Assembly (NCBI GenBank): GCA_014218235.1
Contig: CM024760.1
Span: forward strand, 13,682,049 to 13,746,048
Origin: Colocasia esculenta
Taxonomy: Eukaryota; Streptophyta; Magnoliopsida; Alismatales; Araceae
Length of the DNA stretch: 64,000 bases
Direction: 5' to 3'
Shown here: one piece after another, positions 10,851 through 20,852 of the stretch
How positions within the stretch are numbered: the stretch's first letter is position 1
How the letters are laid out: each line of letters starts with the position of its first letter
Notes under the pieces: model-generated
What the model saw: only the letters and a program-made list of their open reading frames with translations
Databases searched by the model: none
What the model was told of the DNA's origin: nothing
Translations under genes and position numbers: made by a program

Positions 10851-12543
10851 CGCAGGAAGAGGGAGAATGGTGTGAAGGGAGAGAGGAGGGATCCCAGACG
10901 AGGAACAGAATCGTCGGAGACGGAGCCCTAAAGGGGGAAAGATATGGGATTTGGAGAGGAGGAGGAGGGAACAAGAGAGGAGGGGTGAAATGGGTCGTGG
11001 GTGGCCTTTGAATGGGTTAGGAGGTTTTAAAAGGAAGGCCCCACAAAAAGGAGGTGAACCGGCGCGAGGGTTTTCTGAAAAAACGAATCTGGGCCGTCGT
11101 CTATCGACAGATGCAAGTCTATCTGTCGACAGATAACTCCTTTTTGGTGAAAACTTGATTTTTGACAAAAATTTTCAAGGGACAAGTGTTCATTTGTTGT
11201 TTTAAGGCAAAGTGGGTGTATGTGCAAGACAAAAATTCATATCCATTAAGATGAAGACATGACACAAATCTAAGATGATTTTGAATTAAAAATGATAAGT
11301 TCTTTAATTAGATCATGAGGAACACATTTCACAAAAACCAGTGAAAATTAAATAACTCTTTTGATTAATGCCGTTGAAGAGAAACATGCATTTAAATAGA
11401 GATGATAGTCAGATGACAATTGAATTAAATGGCCACAAGAACGTCTTACCGAAGAAACACATTGGACTTGACACAAAATTTTCGGAGGCTTCACTCTATT
11501 TCTGGTATGATTTTAGAATCTTTAACAACGAAGATGGAAAAGAGTGGCAATGAGGAGCACTTGCACTTTTTCATGTGAAGGTAGACATTTGTGATGCCAA
11601 TACCCCCAGTTACTCAATGTGAGTGTCCATCAAGTCATTGTATAGAGATAATGAAACAACATTTTGACGCGAAGACCGACATTTGTGATGCCCATGTCCC
11701 CGGTTACTTAGTCATTTTCATCATTGCTCTACCTCCATCCCACAAGAGATATAACTTTGATTGAACCGAAGAAATAGGTAGCTTTTCTCCTTTATTATTA
11801 TTATTATTATTATATTATTTTTTTTTGCTTTTTGTCAAGTACATGAGATTTCTTTAGGCAAGTTGTAATGTAGAGCATTAAATTCAAGAGCTTTCTGAGT
11901 TTTCAAATCATTTTAGATTCATGTTTAACGACAAGGGAGTTATTCAAAAGAGATGTTTAAAAATCATTTGGTTTGCTCATTGTGTTCAAAATGATCTAAA
12001 AAGACCTTAATCAGGTTATGCATCAAAAAACATTTAGACTTGGTTCATGACTTTGACATGAAGTGGATATGAATGGTTATATTGCACATTGAGTTCAAGG
12101 AAGTGAGAATTTAACAAGTAGATGTTGGAAGAGATTCCTCAGAATACTCAACAATCCTTAACTTACTCCCCCATAGTGTGTGCACGTGTTGACACAACAT
12201 CTAAGCAAGGATTCACATAAGCATTTGATACAAAACAACATGATCATTTAAAGAAAGTAACACACAAGCACATGATCACAGAAAAAACATTGTTTAATGG
12301 AGTTAACATGATAAAATGTAAGGAAACTAAAAATCCTATGTGAGTACAGGACCTTTATATGTAATGGGACTATGGATACTTGGCGGAGAATATTCCTCAC
12401 GCATGATGATAGTTTCCAAACAAGCCGAACTTGTTCTTCCACAGTTCACCATTTGATATACCACATAGTAATTCACACATAAAGAGCATGTACTCCAACA
12501 TGGAGAGTTAGTTTCATTGCATTTTCACAAACCCAATTCTCTT
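10851..12543. other. Non-coding spacer of element B between RNase H remnant and extra ORF
   Basis: No sustained coding frame. It contains a GTCGAC pair at 11103 (degenerate ATCGAC) and 11125, 22 bp apart, just upstream of the extra ORF. It also has two copies of a block shared with element A (11565-11620 and 11660-11715, containing TTTGTGATGCC and GGTTACT or AGTTACT), an ATT-type microsatellite at about 11797-11826, and a second shared block at 12370-12465. Confidence 0.6.
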
Positions 12544-12815
12544 CTAAGGATGTGAATCTATCTTCAGACAAGGGTTTGGTGAAAATATCAGCCAATTGTT
12601 TTTCTGTGGGATGAAAATGAGTTCCAAGGTTTTATTGGCAACTTCATCTCTCAAGAAATGATAACGGATTTCTATGTGTTTAGTCCATGAGTGTTGGACA
12701 GGGTTTTTTGAAAGATTGATAGCACTTGTGTTGTCACATAGGATAGGTGTGCATCCAATTTGAACATTATAGTCAGCTAACTGACTTTTGATCCAAAACA
12801 CTTGAGCTTCATGAT
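12544..12815 (-). pseudogene. RNase H C-terminal remnant of element B
   Basis: Retains only the end of RNase H: VFWIKSQLADYN, CDNTSAINLSKNP, HIEIRYHFLRDEV and a frameshifted end. The N-terminal part that would hold the first catalytic residues (compare YCDADYAG in A) is absent. Immediately upstream the sequence is GAG-pre-integrase, so a deletion joins the two at about 12805-12825. Confidence 0.9.
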
Positions 12816-13303
12816 CTTGTGCAACACGTTGTAGCTCGCATGGCCAAGCCTACGATGCCACAAGGTCAATTCATCCTGTCTATTTGCAACAAGACACAAG
12901 TTGTCATTTTCTGGATCATCTAAATCAACTAAGTAAATGTTATTCACTCTTTTTCCAGAAAATTTTACACTTCCTGTTTCTTTATCAACAATTTGACATG
13001 AATTTGATTCAAAAAGACGTTGTGACCTCTATCACATAATTGACTTATGCTAAGCAAATTGTGATTAAGGCCATCAACCAACAGTACATTTTCAATTGAA
13101 TTGGAGGAACACTTACCAACATTACCTGTGCCAATGATTTGGCCTTTGTTGTTACCTCCAAAAATGACTTGTCCTCCGTCTTTCTCCACTAGGAAACAGA
13201 ATTTACCTTTGTCGCCCGTCATGTGCCTCGAACAGCCGCTATCCAAGTACCATTTGTTTTGATGTTGGGCTGCTAGGCATTCCTGCATATGTGGATCAGA
13301 CAA
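12816..13303 (-). pseudogene. Protease and GAG-pre-integrase segment of element B
   Basis: The protease frame (12965-13303) has WYLDSGCSRHMTG with the D-S-G active site and the downstream hydrophobic block NLLSISQLCDRGH. The GAG-pre-integrase motif LWHRRLGHASYN follows at about 12830-12870, then breaks off into the RNase H remnant. Frameshifts separate the parts. Confidence 0.9.
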
Positions 13304-14057
13304 GAGGTTTTGGTACCCAAATTACTTTGGGTCCCAAAATTTCATTCATGCAACAAAGTAAATGCTTAGGAATCCAAACTTGTTTGAATTTTTGTTTCTT
13401 TGGATTATTCCAACATTGTTTTTCATCATGACCAATCTTTTTACACACATTGCATGAAGGAATTTTCTTTTCAATTTTCTGTTGCTTGATAGACTGTTTA
13501 TTCATGAGACTGTTCTTGTCTGTCGACAGGCACCATTGTATCTGTCGACAGGTGGCTTTTTCTTCTGTTTGTTGGGAGCATTTTGTTTGAGTGGCATTGG
13601 CTTGGTCTGAGACTTTCTTGAATTATGCTTTGTGGGAGCATGCTTGCTTGTGTTTGGGCTAAGATCAACAAAGGAGGTAATCAATGATTCTCCTATTTTC
13701 TTTTGTTTTACAGGTTGATATCCTAACCCATGCTTGGTTACATGTATTTTGGTGCCCAAAACCGCATGTAGATTTTGCTTCCCTTTTACAAATTTCATTA
13801 AGTCCTCAGATTTTTCTTTCAACTCCTTTTCAGTTTGTTCCAACTTTTTCTTTGTTTCCAATGTTCTTCTTGAAGGAATTCAATAGAATGGCTTAAACAG
13901 TCTTTTTCTTTTTGTATTTCTTGCAATTTCATTTTCAAGCAATCCATTTCTTCATTATGAGTCTTTTCATCAACTTTCATCATTTCTAATTCTTTTGTCA
14001 GGAATGCAATTCGTTCATCATTGTTCCTATCATGCACAAGGGAGTTGCATTTCTTTT
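13304..14057 (-). pseudogene. gag-protease linker of element B with second zinc knuckle and GTCGAC pair
   Basis: Contains a CCHC knuckle, CNVCKKIGHDEKQC (spacing CX2CX4HX4C), at about 13412-13455. A lysine-rich region precedes it, and further upstream is a long heptad-like segment rich in E, K and L (13819-14037) that predicts a coiled coil. Two CTGTCGACAG palindromes lie inside the coding stretch, with cores at 13522 and 13544 (22 bp apart), at the position matching the pairs of element A (16701-16790). Confidence 0.8.
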
Positions 14058-15250
14058 TTAATGCTCTATTTCAGATTTATATTCACGAAAATTTTCAAAT
14101 AAAGTAGTGTATGCTTCCTCCCATTCACTTGCAGTGAAATCATTAAATGAGAAATTTACCTCACTGGAGTCATCACTCCTGGCCATCAAGCATTTCACTT
14201 CTTCATCATTGGATGTTTCTTGTGCATCTTCATCTTCATCTTCATCACTCCAGGTGGCCAACATTGCTTTGGCCTTTTTGGAGGTGAATTTGTCTTTCTT
14301 CAGCTTCTTCTTGAGTTCCGGGCATTCTCCTCTCATATGCCCCTGTTTCTTGCATTCATAACAAACAATGTTAGATTTTTGTTTGACTCATATTTCTGTG
14401 AAAAATTTTTCTTAGGAAAGGGTTTGGAATTACCTGTGTCTCTCCTCTTGAACTTCAAAAATTTCTTGAATTGTCTAGTGAGCATTGCCATTTCACCATC
14501 ATCACTCTCACTAGATGTTTCTTGCTCATCACTATCTTGTTGAATAGATTTCTTGGAGCTTGTTGATGTTTTATTGGATGCTTTTAGAGCAATTGACTTT
14601 CTAGGATTTTCTTCTAATTCTTTTCTTTTGATATTGATTTCATATGTCATTAGAGAGCCAATTAGTTCATCCAATTTCATTTTGGAAAGGTCTTTGGAAT
14701 CCTCAATGACAGTGGCCTTAGTATTCCAAGATGAAGTAAGAGATCGAAGGATCTTTCTCACTAAGTCACTTTCAGAGTATTCCTTCTTAAGACCTTTTAG
14801 CCCGTTAACTATTAGCATGAATCTTGCAAACATGTCTGATATGGTTTCATCAGTTTTCATCTTGAACATTTCATATTCAGACACTAACATGCTAACTTTA
14901 GTTTCCCTTACCTCGGACGTACCTTCGTAGATAAGTTCAAGCTTGTCCCACATCTCTTTTGCTGTTGAGCATGTGGAGACTCTTGAGAACTCCTTTGGAT
15001 GCACCGCACATTGCATCATGTTTAGTGCACTCCAGTTGAGAGTTCCCTTGGCTATTTGGTCTTTCGTCCAGGTGTCTTCGTCCTCGGGCAATACATATGG
15101 TCCTTTGCTGACTATCTTCCACAGCTCGTAGTTTTGAGCTCTCAAAAATACCTGCATGCGATTTTTCCAATAAGAATAGTCAGTGCCATCAAAATAGGGT
15201 GGCCTGGTTACTGAATGTCCCTCGGCCATATACCCTTTGCTAGAATCCAT
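14058..15250 (-). pseudogene. gag of element B
   Basis: A 305-codon open frame (14333-15250) starts MDSSKGYMAEGH (DUF4219-like) and continues through the UBN2 gag core: WKNRMQVFLRAQNYELWK, EMWDKLELIYEGT, ETISDMFARF and SSWNTKATVIED. A frameshift close to 14375 precedes the CCHC knuckle (CX2CX4HX4C at about 14325-14372, ending GHMRGECPE). The C-terminal acidic part continues to 14058 with an ATWSDEDEDED run. Gag would form the virus-like particle and the knuckle would bind RNA. Confidence 0.92.
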
Positions 15251-15311
15251 AAGATCGAAAATCTCCTGATCGCTAGATCAAATTACGAAAAGCTGTAAAT
15301 CGGAGAAACCC

Positions 15312-15323
15312 GCTCTGATACCA
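15312..15323 (-). other. Primer binding site of element B
   Basis: Minus strand reads TGGTATCAGAGC, complementary to the 3' end of plant initiator tRNA-Met. It is 2 bp inside the 5' LTR. Confidence 0.95.
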
Positions 15324-16063
15324 ATTGAAGAGTTATGCGGAAATACACAATACAGTAATCTAGAAGGGGGGGGGGGGTTGAATAGATTACGGCAATTTTA
15401 AACTATTGATGGCTTCTTTTTGATGCTACAGCGATCTTAATGAAGCTTGATTAGAATTCAATTAAGTATGAGACCGCTTGAGTTGATTTAAGTGAGAACC
15501 TGGAATCAAACGTGCGTATGAACACCGTGCCTACCAATCATCTATCGCAAAACGCGAACAAACCACAGAACACGATGATTTAAGGTGGTTCGGAGTACAC
15601 AACTCGTGTATCCTACATCCACCGTCCACACACACACGCAGAAACGACTGCTTATGAGCGAGTTCAACACTACAACTCAACCACACACACGTTGTCTGAT
15701 GAACCACGATCAGAACAACCACAATACGTGAATCAAGCACAAGGGATGCTCGAAACACAACCACACACACACACGATGGAATGGAAATTATGAAATGGAG
15801 AAGAATTGGGAATTAGGGAACAAATCCATTGGAATTCTTCTCATGGATCGTCCAAACGCTCTTCAAACTTTGATTGGATGTAGATTGATCGATGTAGAAG
15901 GTTGAATTGATGACGATCCGGCTTCAGCTCCGCATAGATGGTGATTCCACGATGATCTGGGCGGAAGGTTGAAGCAGAGCAGCAATTTGGGGCTTTTCCT
16001 CTTGGTCCCTTGGAGGCTCTTGGATGGGAGGCTGCTCTCTGCGAAATTGGCTCCAAAAGGATG

Positions 16064-16071
16064 CTTATATA
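16064..16071 (-). promoter_or_regulatory. TATA box of element B 5' LTR
   Basis: Minus strand reads TATATAAG. The nearest GTCGAC core lies about 90 bp upstream on the element strand. Transcription would start some 30 bp downstream (about 16030). The copy in the 3' LTR is at 8753-8760. Confidence 0.7.
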
Positions 16072-16160
16072 GTGTTAGGTAAAGGTGGGGGTCGTGGAGG
16101 AAGGAAACACCCAAGTGGGGGCCGGATTTGGAAACTTAAAATCTCATGTTTCCGTCGTCT

Positions 16161-16435
16161 GTCGACAGGTGCACTTGCATCTGTCGACAGGCGCACTCAG
16201 GCTGAGAACTGGGTTTCAGGAAATTGAGTTTCTGAGTGTATCTGTCGACAGGCAGTTTGCATCTGTCGACAGATGCACTCAGGAATAGAAAACTTGAGCT
16301 CTGTCCTGGGTTGTCTGTGTGTATCTGTCGACAGGTACATTGCATCTGTCGACAGATGCACTCAGAGATGCAAACCTGAGTTCTGTCTGAGAATGACTGT
16401 ATGAATCTGTCGACAGGCAGTTTGCATCTGTCGAC
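16161..16435. repeat. Paired CTGTCGACAG palindrome array in U3 of element B
   Basis: Eight GTCGAC cores at 16161, 16183, 16244, 16265, 16327, 16348, 16409 and 16430. Intervals are 22, 61, 21, 62, 21, 61 and 21 bp. Each pair has the arrangement palindrome, short spacer ending TGCAT or similar, palindrome, and the pair unit repeats every 82-83 bp. The 3' LTR copy (8849-9121) has the same layout with one degenerate core. Confidence 0.95.
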
Positions 16436-16685
16436 AGATGCACCTTTTTGACAGATTTTTGTGCCTTTTGCTCATCTTTTCAATGCCTCTTCAAAGTTCC
16501 ATCTTTCATGCTTGTACACCTACATGCAAATACATTGTTAGTGATGTACATTGTATGATTTATCAATGTTTAACTCAATCACTTCATAGTGTTTTTCATG
16601 TTAGTTAGCACATCAATTTTGCATTAAATCAATGTTCAAGGATGTTAATGTGATCATCAAAACATGATATATGGAAAACCCAACA

Positions 16686-17500
16686 TTTGATGTTGAGCAG
16701 GTCGACCTTTCCATGACTGGTGTCGACACAGCAACCACAGAAGTCTTCTTCTTGTGGACTGGTGTCGACCTGTCAGGAGACTGTGTCGACCTGGTTGTCT
16801 TCTTTTGTTTTTGAGTTTTTAATTTATTTTGTGTTTTGTTTGATGTTTTGTCTGATGTTTGCTTGATTTCTGTGTTCTCAAGATTAAGACCTTTGACAAA
16901 TTTAATTAATGGTGCTTTGCCCTTTTTCTCACCAGATTTGTCTTTGTTTGGTTTCTTTTTTGTTGAATCCTAATCCATGAGAAGTTGTTGTCATATTTGT
17001 TCCTAGCAATGCCTCCAAGTTATCTTTACCTTTTGTGAAGGTTTGGATAACTTCATCCCTTTCTTTAGCTGGTTTTGAAGAGTGTTAATTTCTTCAATCT
17101 TTTGCTATTTTTCTTGTTTTTCAATTTCCAGCTTTTCAGATAAGTCTTTGAATTCTAGGGTGGCCTTTTGAGAGGCAAGCTTCAGATCATCAATTAGATT
17201 CATGAGATTTTCTTTTTCTTCATTTAATTCTGTTATCTCATTTTCTAGCTCACAAGTTCTGTTGTTTGAAGATTGGTTATGATAAAGGTTTTCAATTTTC
17301 TTTTTGAGATATTTATTTTCTTTTCACATTTTAGAATATTTTTCAACTAATTCAGAGTAAACATCCTGCCAATCTTCAACAGTGAAATTTTCAAAAGAGG
17401 TGTTTACCTTTTCTCCAGAATTGTTGGCCATGAAGCAGATTTCCTCACTCTCAGAGCTTGAGGATTTTTTGTCTCTTCTTCTTCACTTGAATCTTCGTCA
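16686..17500 (-). pseudogene. gag-protease linker of element A, upstream half, with two GTCGAC pairs
   Basis: Continues the linker cut by element B. It is rich in K, E, S and Q with heptad-like stretches (17100-17400) that predict a coiled coil, as at 13819-14037 in B. Four GTCGAC cores at 16701, 16722, 16764 and 16785 form two pairs, each exactly 21 bp apart, inside a Ser/Thr/Pro-rich coding segment. 21 bp keeps the reading frame. Several frameshifts are present. Confidence 0.75.
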
Positions 17501-18495
17501 GACCAAGTGGCTACCATGGCCTTTGGCTTCTTGAACTTCTGGAATTTCTTGTGCTTTTCTTTCTTATTCTCAGGACACTCTCCTTCATGTGTTTTGGCTT
17601 GTTACACCTGTAACAAATGATAGTTTCGTCAGCTTTTTGATTCTTGTTGAAATTAGAAGAGGAAGTGTTTCTTTTACCTGTGGAAAACTTCTTTTTCCCA
17701 GACATTCTTCCTTTTCTATATTTCAAGAATTTTTTAAATTGCCTGGTCATGAGGGCAATTTCATCCTCATTTGACTCAGACTCCTCAGAACTTGTCTTTT
17801 CTTGACTTTTGTCTTTGTTACTTGAGGAGGCCTTAAGTGCCATTGGCTTGGTCTTAATTATGTGTTCTTCATTTCTTTTCAAATTGATTTCATATGTCAT
17901 TAAGGATCCTATCAATTCATCCAAAGACATTTTGGACAAATCTTTAGAATCTTCAATGACAGTGGCCTTTGTGTGCCAAATTGAAGAAAGTAAACGTAAG
18001 ATTTTCCTTACCAAGTCTGCATCTGTGTAGTCCTTACCTAAGGCCTTCAGTCCATTGACAATGACCATGAACCTGGCAAACATTTCAGAAATTGTTTCAT
18101 TAGACTTCATCATAAACAATTCATATTCTGAAACAAGAATATTTGCCTTAGTTTCCTTTACTTGTGATGTTCCCTCATAAGTAATTCGAGTTTATCCCAC
18201 ATCTCTTTGGCAGATTTGCACATTGAGATTCTCGAATACTCTTTGGGATGAACAGCACATTGAATCATGTTCATGGCACTATAATTCAATGTGACTTTTC
18301 TTATTTGTTCCCTAGTCCAGGTTTCTTCCTCACCCTGGTTTTCATAGGGACCAACCTCAACCACTTTCCAATTTCATAGTTCTGGGCTCTTAGAAAGACT
18401 TGCATTCTATTTTTCCAGTATGAATAGTCTGCTCCATTAAAGAATGGTGGCCTATTTATGGAATGCCCTTCAGCTATGAAACCTTTGGAATCCAT
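17501..18495 (-). pseudogene. gag of element A
   Basis: Starts MDSKGFIAEGHSINRPP (codon at 18493-18495), preferred over upstream Met codons because it matches the gag start of B and C. The UBN2-type core is readable: WKNRMQVFLRAQNYE, EMWDKLEL, ETISEMFARFMVIVNG and KATVIEDSKDLSKMSLDEL. Frameshifts sit near 18365-18375 and 18165. The zinc knuckle starts CYRCNKPKHMK (about 17590-17625), but a one-base loss shifts the frame before the last Cys. About 60% similar to gag of B by eye. Confidence 0.9.
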
Positions 18496-18606
18496 TGACT
18501 TAACAAGAAAGCTCAGAAGAATATTCAGCAAACAAGCAAACAAGCAAGCAATCAGACACACAATACTCAAAAATTGCTCAAATCAAATCAGATCAAGTAT
18601 AAACCT

Positions 18607-18618
18607 GCTCTGATACCA
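18607..18618 (-). other. Primer binding site of element A
   Basis: Minus strand TGGTATCAGAGC, the tRNA-iMet complement, 2 bp from the 5' LTR at 18621. Confidence 0.95.
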
Positions 18619-19593
18619 ATTGAAGGATCGAGAAAAAGGTGTGGATAAGATCTAGAAGGGGGGGGGGATGAATATCTATGCCACTTTCTGCGGAAGCTTG
18701 AACAATTTAAAATACTTTTAGAATCAGAGACAATTTTAATCAGTGAAAAACACAGATCTGATGAGATGATAGGTAAGTTGATAAAATAGATGTGAAAACC
18801 AGTTGATTAACTGAATCTTGATCGATCCTATGCAAGCATCTAACAGATGAAAGAATCAAACCACAAATAGACAAGTGCACAGAGATTTTTAGGTGGTTCG
18901 GAAATCACCCATGTGATTCCTACATCCACCCCTCACACCCAGTGAGGATTCACTAAACACCTGGGTAACACACCCACTGGAGCCAGACAACTCCAACACT
19001 TGAGTTTACAACTCACACACCTCTAGAGCAAGACTACTCTAGATCCCTGAGCAAGACTGCTCAACAAACACTTGAGTTAGACAACTCAAACTGAGCACGA
19101 CGGCTCACAAATAACAATGCTAGACACCAACACACGACATGGATCTTCTAGCAGCAGATCATGTCAGACATGAGAACATTCATGAGAGTTATGCAAAAGC
19201 ACTTGCACAATCTCAAGAAGTCTCATCAGAACAAAAAGTACATTGAGAATAGTGTTAAAAGGCTTTGTTCTTCAGTGTACTCCCTTGTAGAAGCTCAGAT
19301 TGGGAAGAGGCTTGAATCCTTGAAGTCCCAGCCGATGCTTTGCACTATTGAAGTTGGGGATCTTCCTTGAAGTCTTCTCCAACAGATGCTCCTACTTGAT
19401 CTGCTTCCTTGAGGCGCTTCAATTGCTTCTTTAGGGATCAAACTCCAATTCTCACAATCGAATTGATGAGATTGGTCTTCAGAACACCAGGAGAGCAGAA
19501 GAGGGAGATGAACTCTCCCCGCCGCAAAGGGAACTTTTCTGGAGGCTTGGAGAGTTCGTTGGGTCTCCTCTTGATGGACGGCCAATTGGGGGC

Positions 19594-19601
19594 CTTTTAT
19601 A
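19594..19601 (-). promoter_or_regulatory. TATA box of element A 5' LTR
   Basis: Minus strand reads TATAAAAG within GGGTATAAAAGGCCC, a strong plant-type TATA box. It lies about 120 bp downstream of the nearest GTCGAC core on the element strand, with the expected start near 19565. Confidence 0.75.
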
Positions 19602-19720
19602 CCCAAAAGATTCCAAAGATACCCTTTAGGTACAAGGGCACACGATCCTAGGTTGATACCCCATCACCCTAGGCTGACACGTGGCAACATCCAATTTAAG
19701 TTACAAACTTTCCGTAGTGT

Positions 19721-20107
19721 GTCGACCTGCCCTAGTGGTGGTGTCGACACACTGTGCCAAATCTTGAAACAGGCTGTTCTGGGAACTGATCCAGTGTCGA
19801 CCTGCTTTGGTATTGTGTCGACCTGCTGTCCCAGTTCTGAAAACAGCTGTTCTGAGAACAGGATCCAGTGTCGACCTGCTCTGGTGTTGCGTCGACCTGC
19901 TGTCCCCAATTCTGAAAATGCTGTTCTGGGAACAAGCTCTGGTGTCGACCTGCCCTGAGAGTGCGTCGACCTGAGTAGACTAATTCCTGGAATCTGCAAC
20001 TCGTGTCGACACACTCTTTGACTTGTGTCGACACAGTCTAACAATTGTTCACCTTTTTGCCTTTGAATCTGGGTTGTTGTGTCGACACCATTGTGGGGTG
20101 TGTCGAC
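19721..20107. repeat. Paired GTCGAC array in U3 of element A
   Basis: Twelve cores at 19721, 19743, 19796, 19817, 19870, 19891, 19944, 19965, 20005, 20027, 20081 and 20102. Each pair is 21 or 22 bp apart. Pairs repeat every 74-75 bp, with one step of 61-62 bp. The extended consensus is GTGTCGACCTG or GTGTCGACAC, differing from the CTGTCGACAG of element B. Confidence 0.95.
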
Positions 20108-20328
20108 ACTTCTTTTGCAAAAAGTGTTTGTACCTGAAAATTAAACACATATATCATTAGTAAAATGTTTTATTATGAGTACAAATGATAAGTGTGCTTT
20201 GAGACATGCTTTTTGAATATAAATTTCAGGTGAAATGTATTTATCATGTTTCAAATAATTTGCATTCAAATCACATTTGTCATCATCAAAATAGGAGGGA
20301 AAATGATGAAATTACACTCAACCCAACA

Positions 20329-20790
20329 ATCTTTCCTAGTCCAGCTAACCCATTTGTGATATCTGTAAATCTACTGAACATCTGGGTTATGGACTCACCT
20401 GGTTGCATCTGAAATCTTTCATATTGTGTTACAAGAATATCAATTCTTGTCTCCTCCACTTTTTCTGTGACTTCATAAGTAATTCTGAGCTTTTCCCACA
20501 TTTCCATTGCAGATTTGCAGGCTGAAACTCTGTTGAATTCTTTCTTACTTAGGGCACAACACAATACTTTTAGCTTTACAGTTCAGGGAAATCTTCTTCC
20601 TATCATCATCTGTCCACTGAGCCTTCTCATTAGTGACTAGAAGATCGCCTTCTTCTACTATGGACCATATCTGATAATCGTGTCCTTACAGAAAGTACTC
20701 CATTCTGGTTTTCCAGTAAGTGTAATCTTCTCCATCGAACAATGGTGGTCGGTTGACAGACTGACCTTCAAAGTGACCTTGGACTGCCAT
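20329..20790 (-). pseudogene. gag N-terminus of element C
   Basis: Begins MAVQGHFEGQSVNRPPLFDG (codon at 20788-20790), then YTYWKTRMEYFL, an in-frame TAA stop (20685-20687), and the UBN2 core SACKSAMEMWEKL and ESITQMFSRFTDITNGL, where the LTR of element A cuts it. Same family architecture as gag of A and B but clearly diverged. Confidence 0.88.
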
Positions 20791-20840
20791 GGATCTTTAC
20801 TCTTCAGGTCGTTGGATCTTCTTCTTTGTCGAAGAGACTC

Positions 20841-20852
20841 GCTCTGATACCA
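20841..20852 (-). other. Primer binding site of element C
   Basis: Minus strand TGGTATCAGAGC, 2 bp from the LTR start at 20855. Confidence 0.93.

Larger units (their letters stand above)
8026..16685 (-). mobile_element. Ty1/copia element B, nested in A and lacking integrase and RT
   Basis: A complete minus-strand element bounded by two LTRs (8026-9371 and 15326-16685) that are about 98% identical by eye. It has a primer binding site at 15312-15323 and a polypurine tract at 9372-9383. The flanks share TTTG (8022-8025 and 16686-16689); as five-base words they are TTTTG and TTTGA, so the target duplication is imperfect. Contents in element order: gag, linker with zinc knuckle, protease, GAG-pre-integrase, a direct join to the end of RNase H, spacer, extra ORF. 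Integrase, RT and most of RNase H are missing. It is the youngest insertion of the A-C stack and non-autonomous. Confidence 0.95.
15326..16685 (-). repeat. 5' LTR of element B
   Basis: Partner of 8026-9371. Carries a 12-base G run near 15366 against 7 in the partner, a TATA box at 16064-16071 and the fully intact palindrome array 16161-16435. Confidence 0.95.
1..20328 (-). mobile_element. Ty1/copia element A (SIRE/Maximus-like), split by element B
   Basis: A minus-strand LTR retrotransposon. Reading from its 5' end it has an LTR at 18621-20328, a primer binding site, gag (17501-18495), a gag-protease linker cut at 8025/16686 by element B, protease, integrase, reverse transcriptase, RNase H (4453), an extra ORF (1227-2750), a polypurine tract and the end of a 3' LTR (1-388). 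The gag-protease-integrase-RT-RNaseH order defines copia. The protease motif LDSGCSRHMTG, the RNase H stretch LISWASKKQ, long LTRs and an ORF after pol fit the SIRE/Maximus lineage; that placement is from memory of the family. The two LTRs, compared over the visible 390 bp, are nearly identical. The left target duplication lies outside the window; the right flank is ATCTT. Confidence 0.93.
18621..20328 (-). repeat. 5' LTR of element A
   Basis: A 1708-bp LTR from TGAAGGATCG to CCCAACA. It has a 10-base G run near 18658, a TATA box at 19594-19601 and the GTCGAC array 19721-20107 in U3. Its right half matches 1-388. Confidence 0.93.

Noticed and set aside
18607..18618. tRNA gene fragment
   Set aside because: The tRNA-iMet match is only the 12-base primer binding site; no cloverleaf around it.
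19721..20107. ORFs across the GTCGAC arrays (about 100-126 codons)
   Set aside because: Open only because of the repeated motif. They sit in U3 upstream of the TATA box and are not shared in frame between LTR copies.
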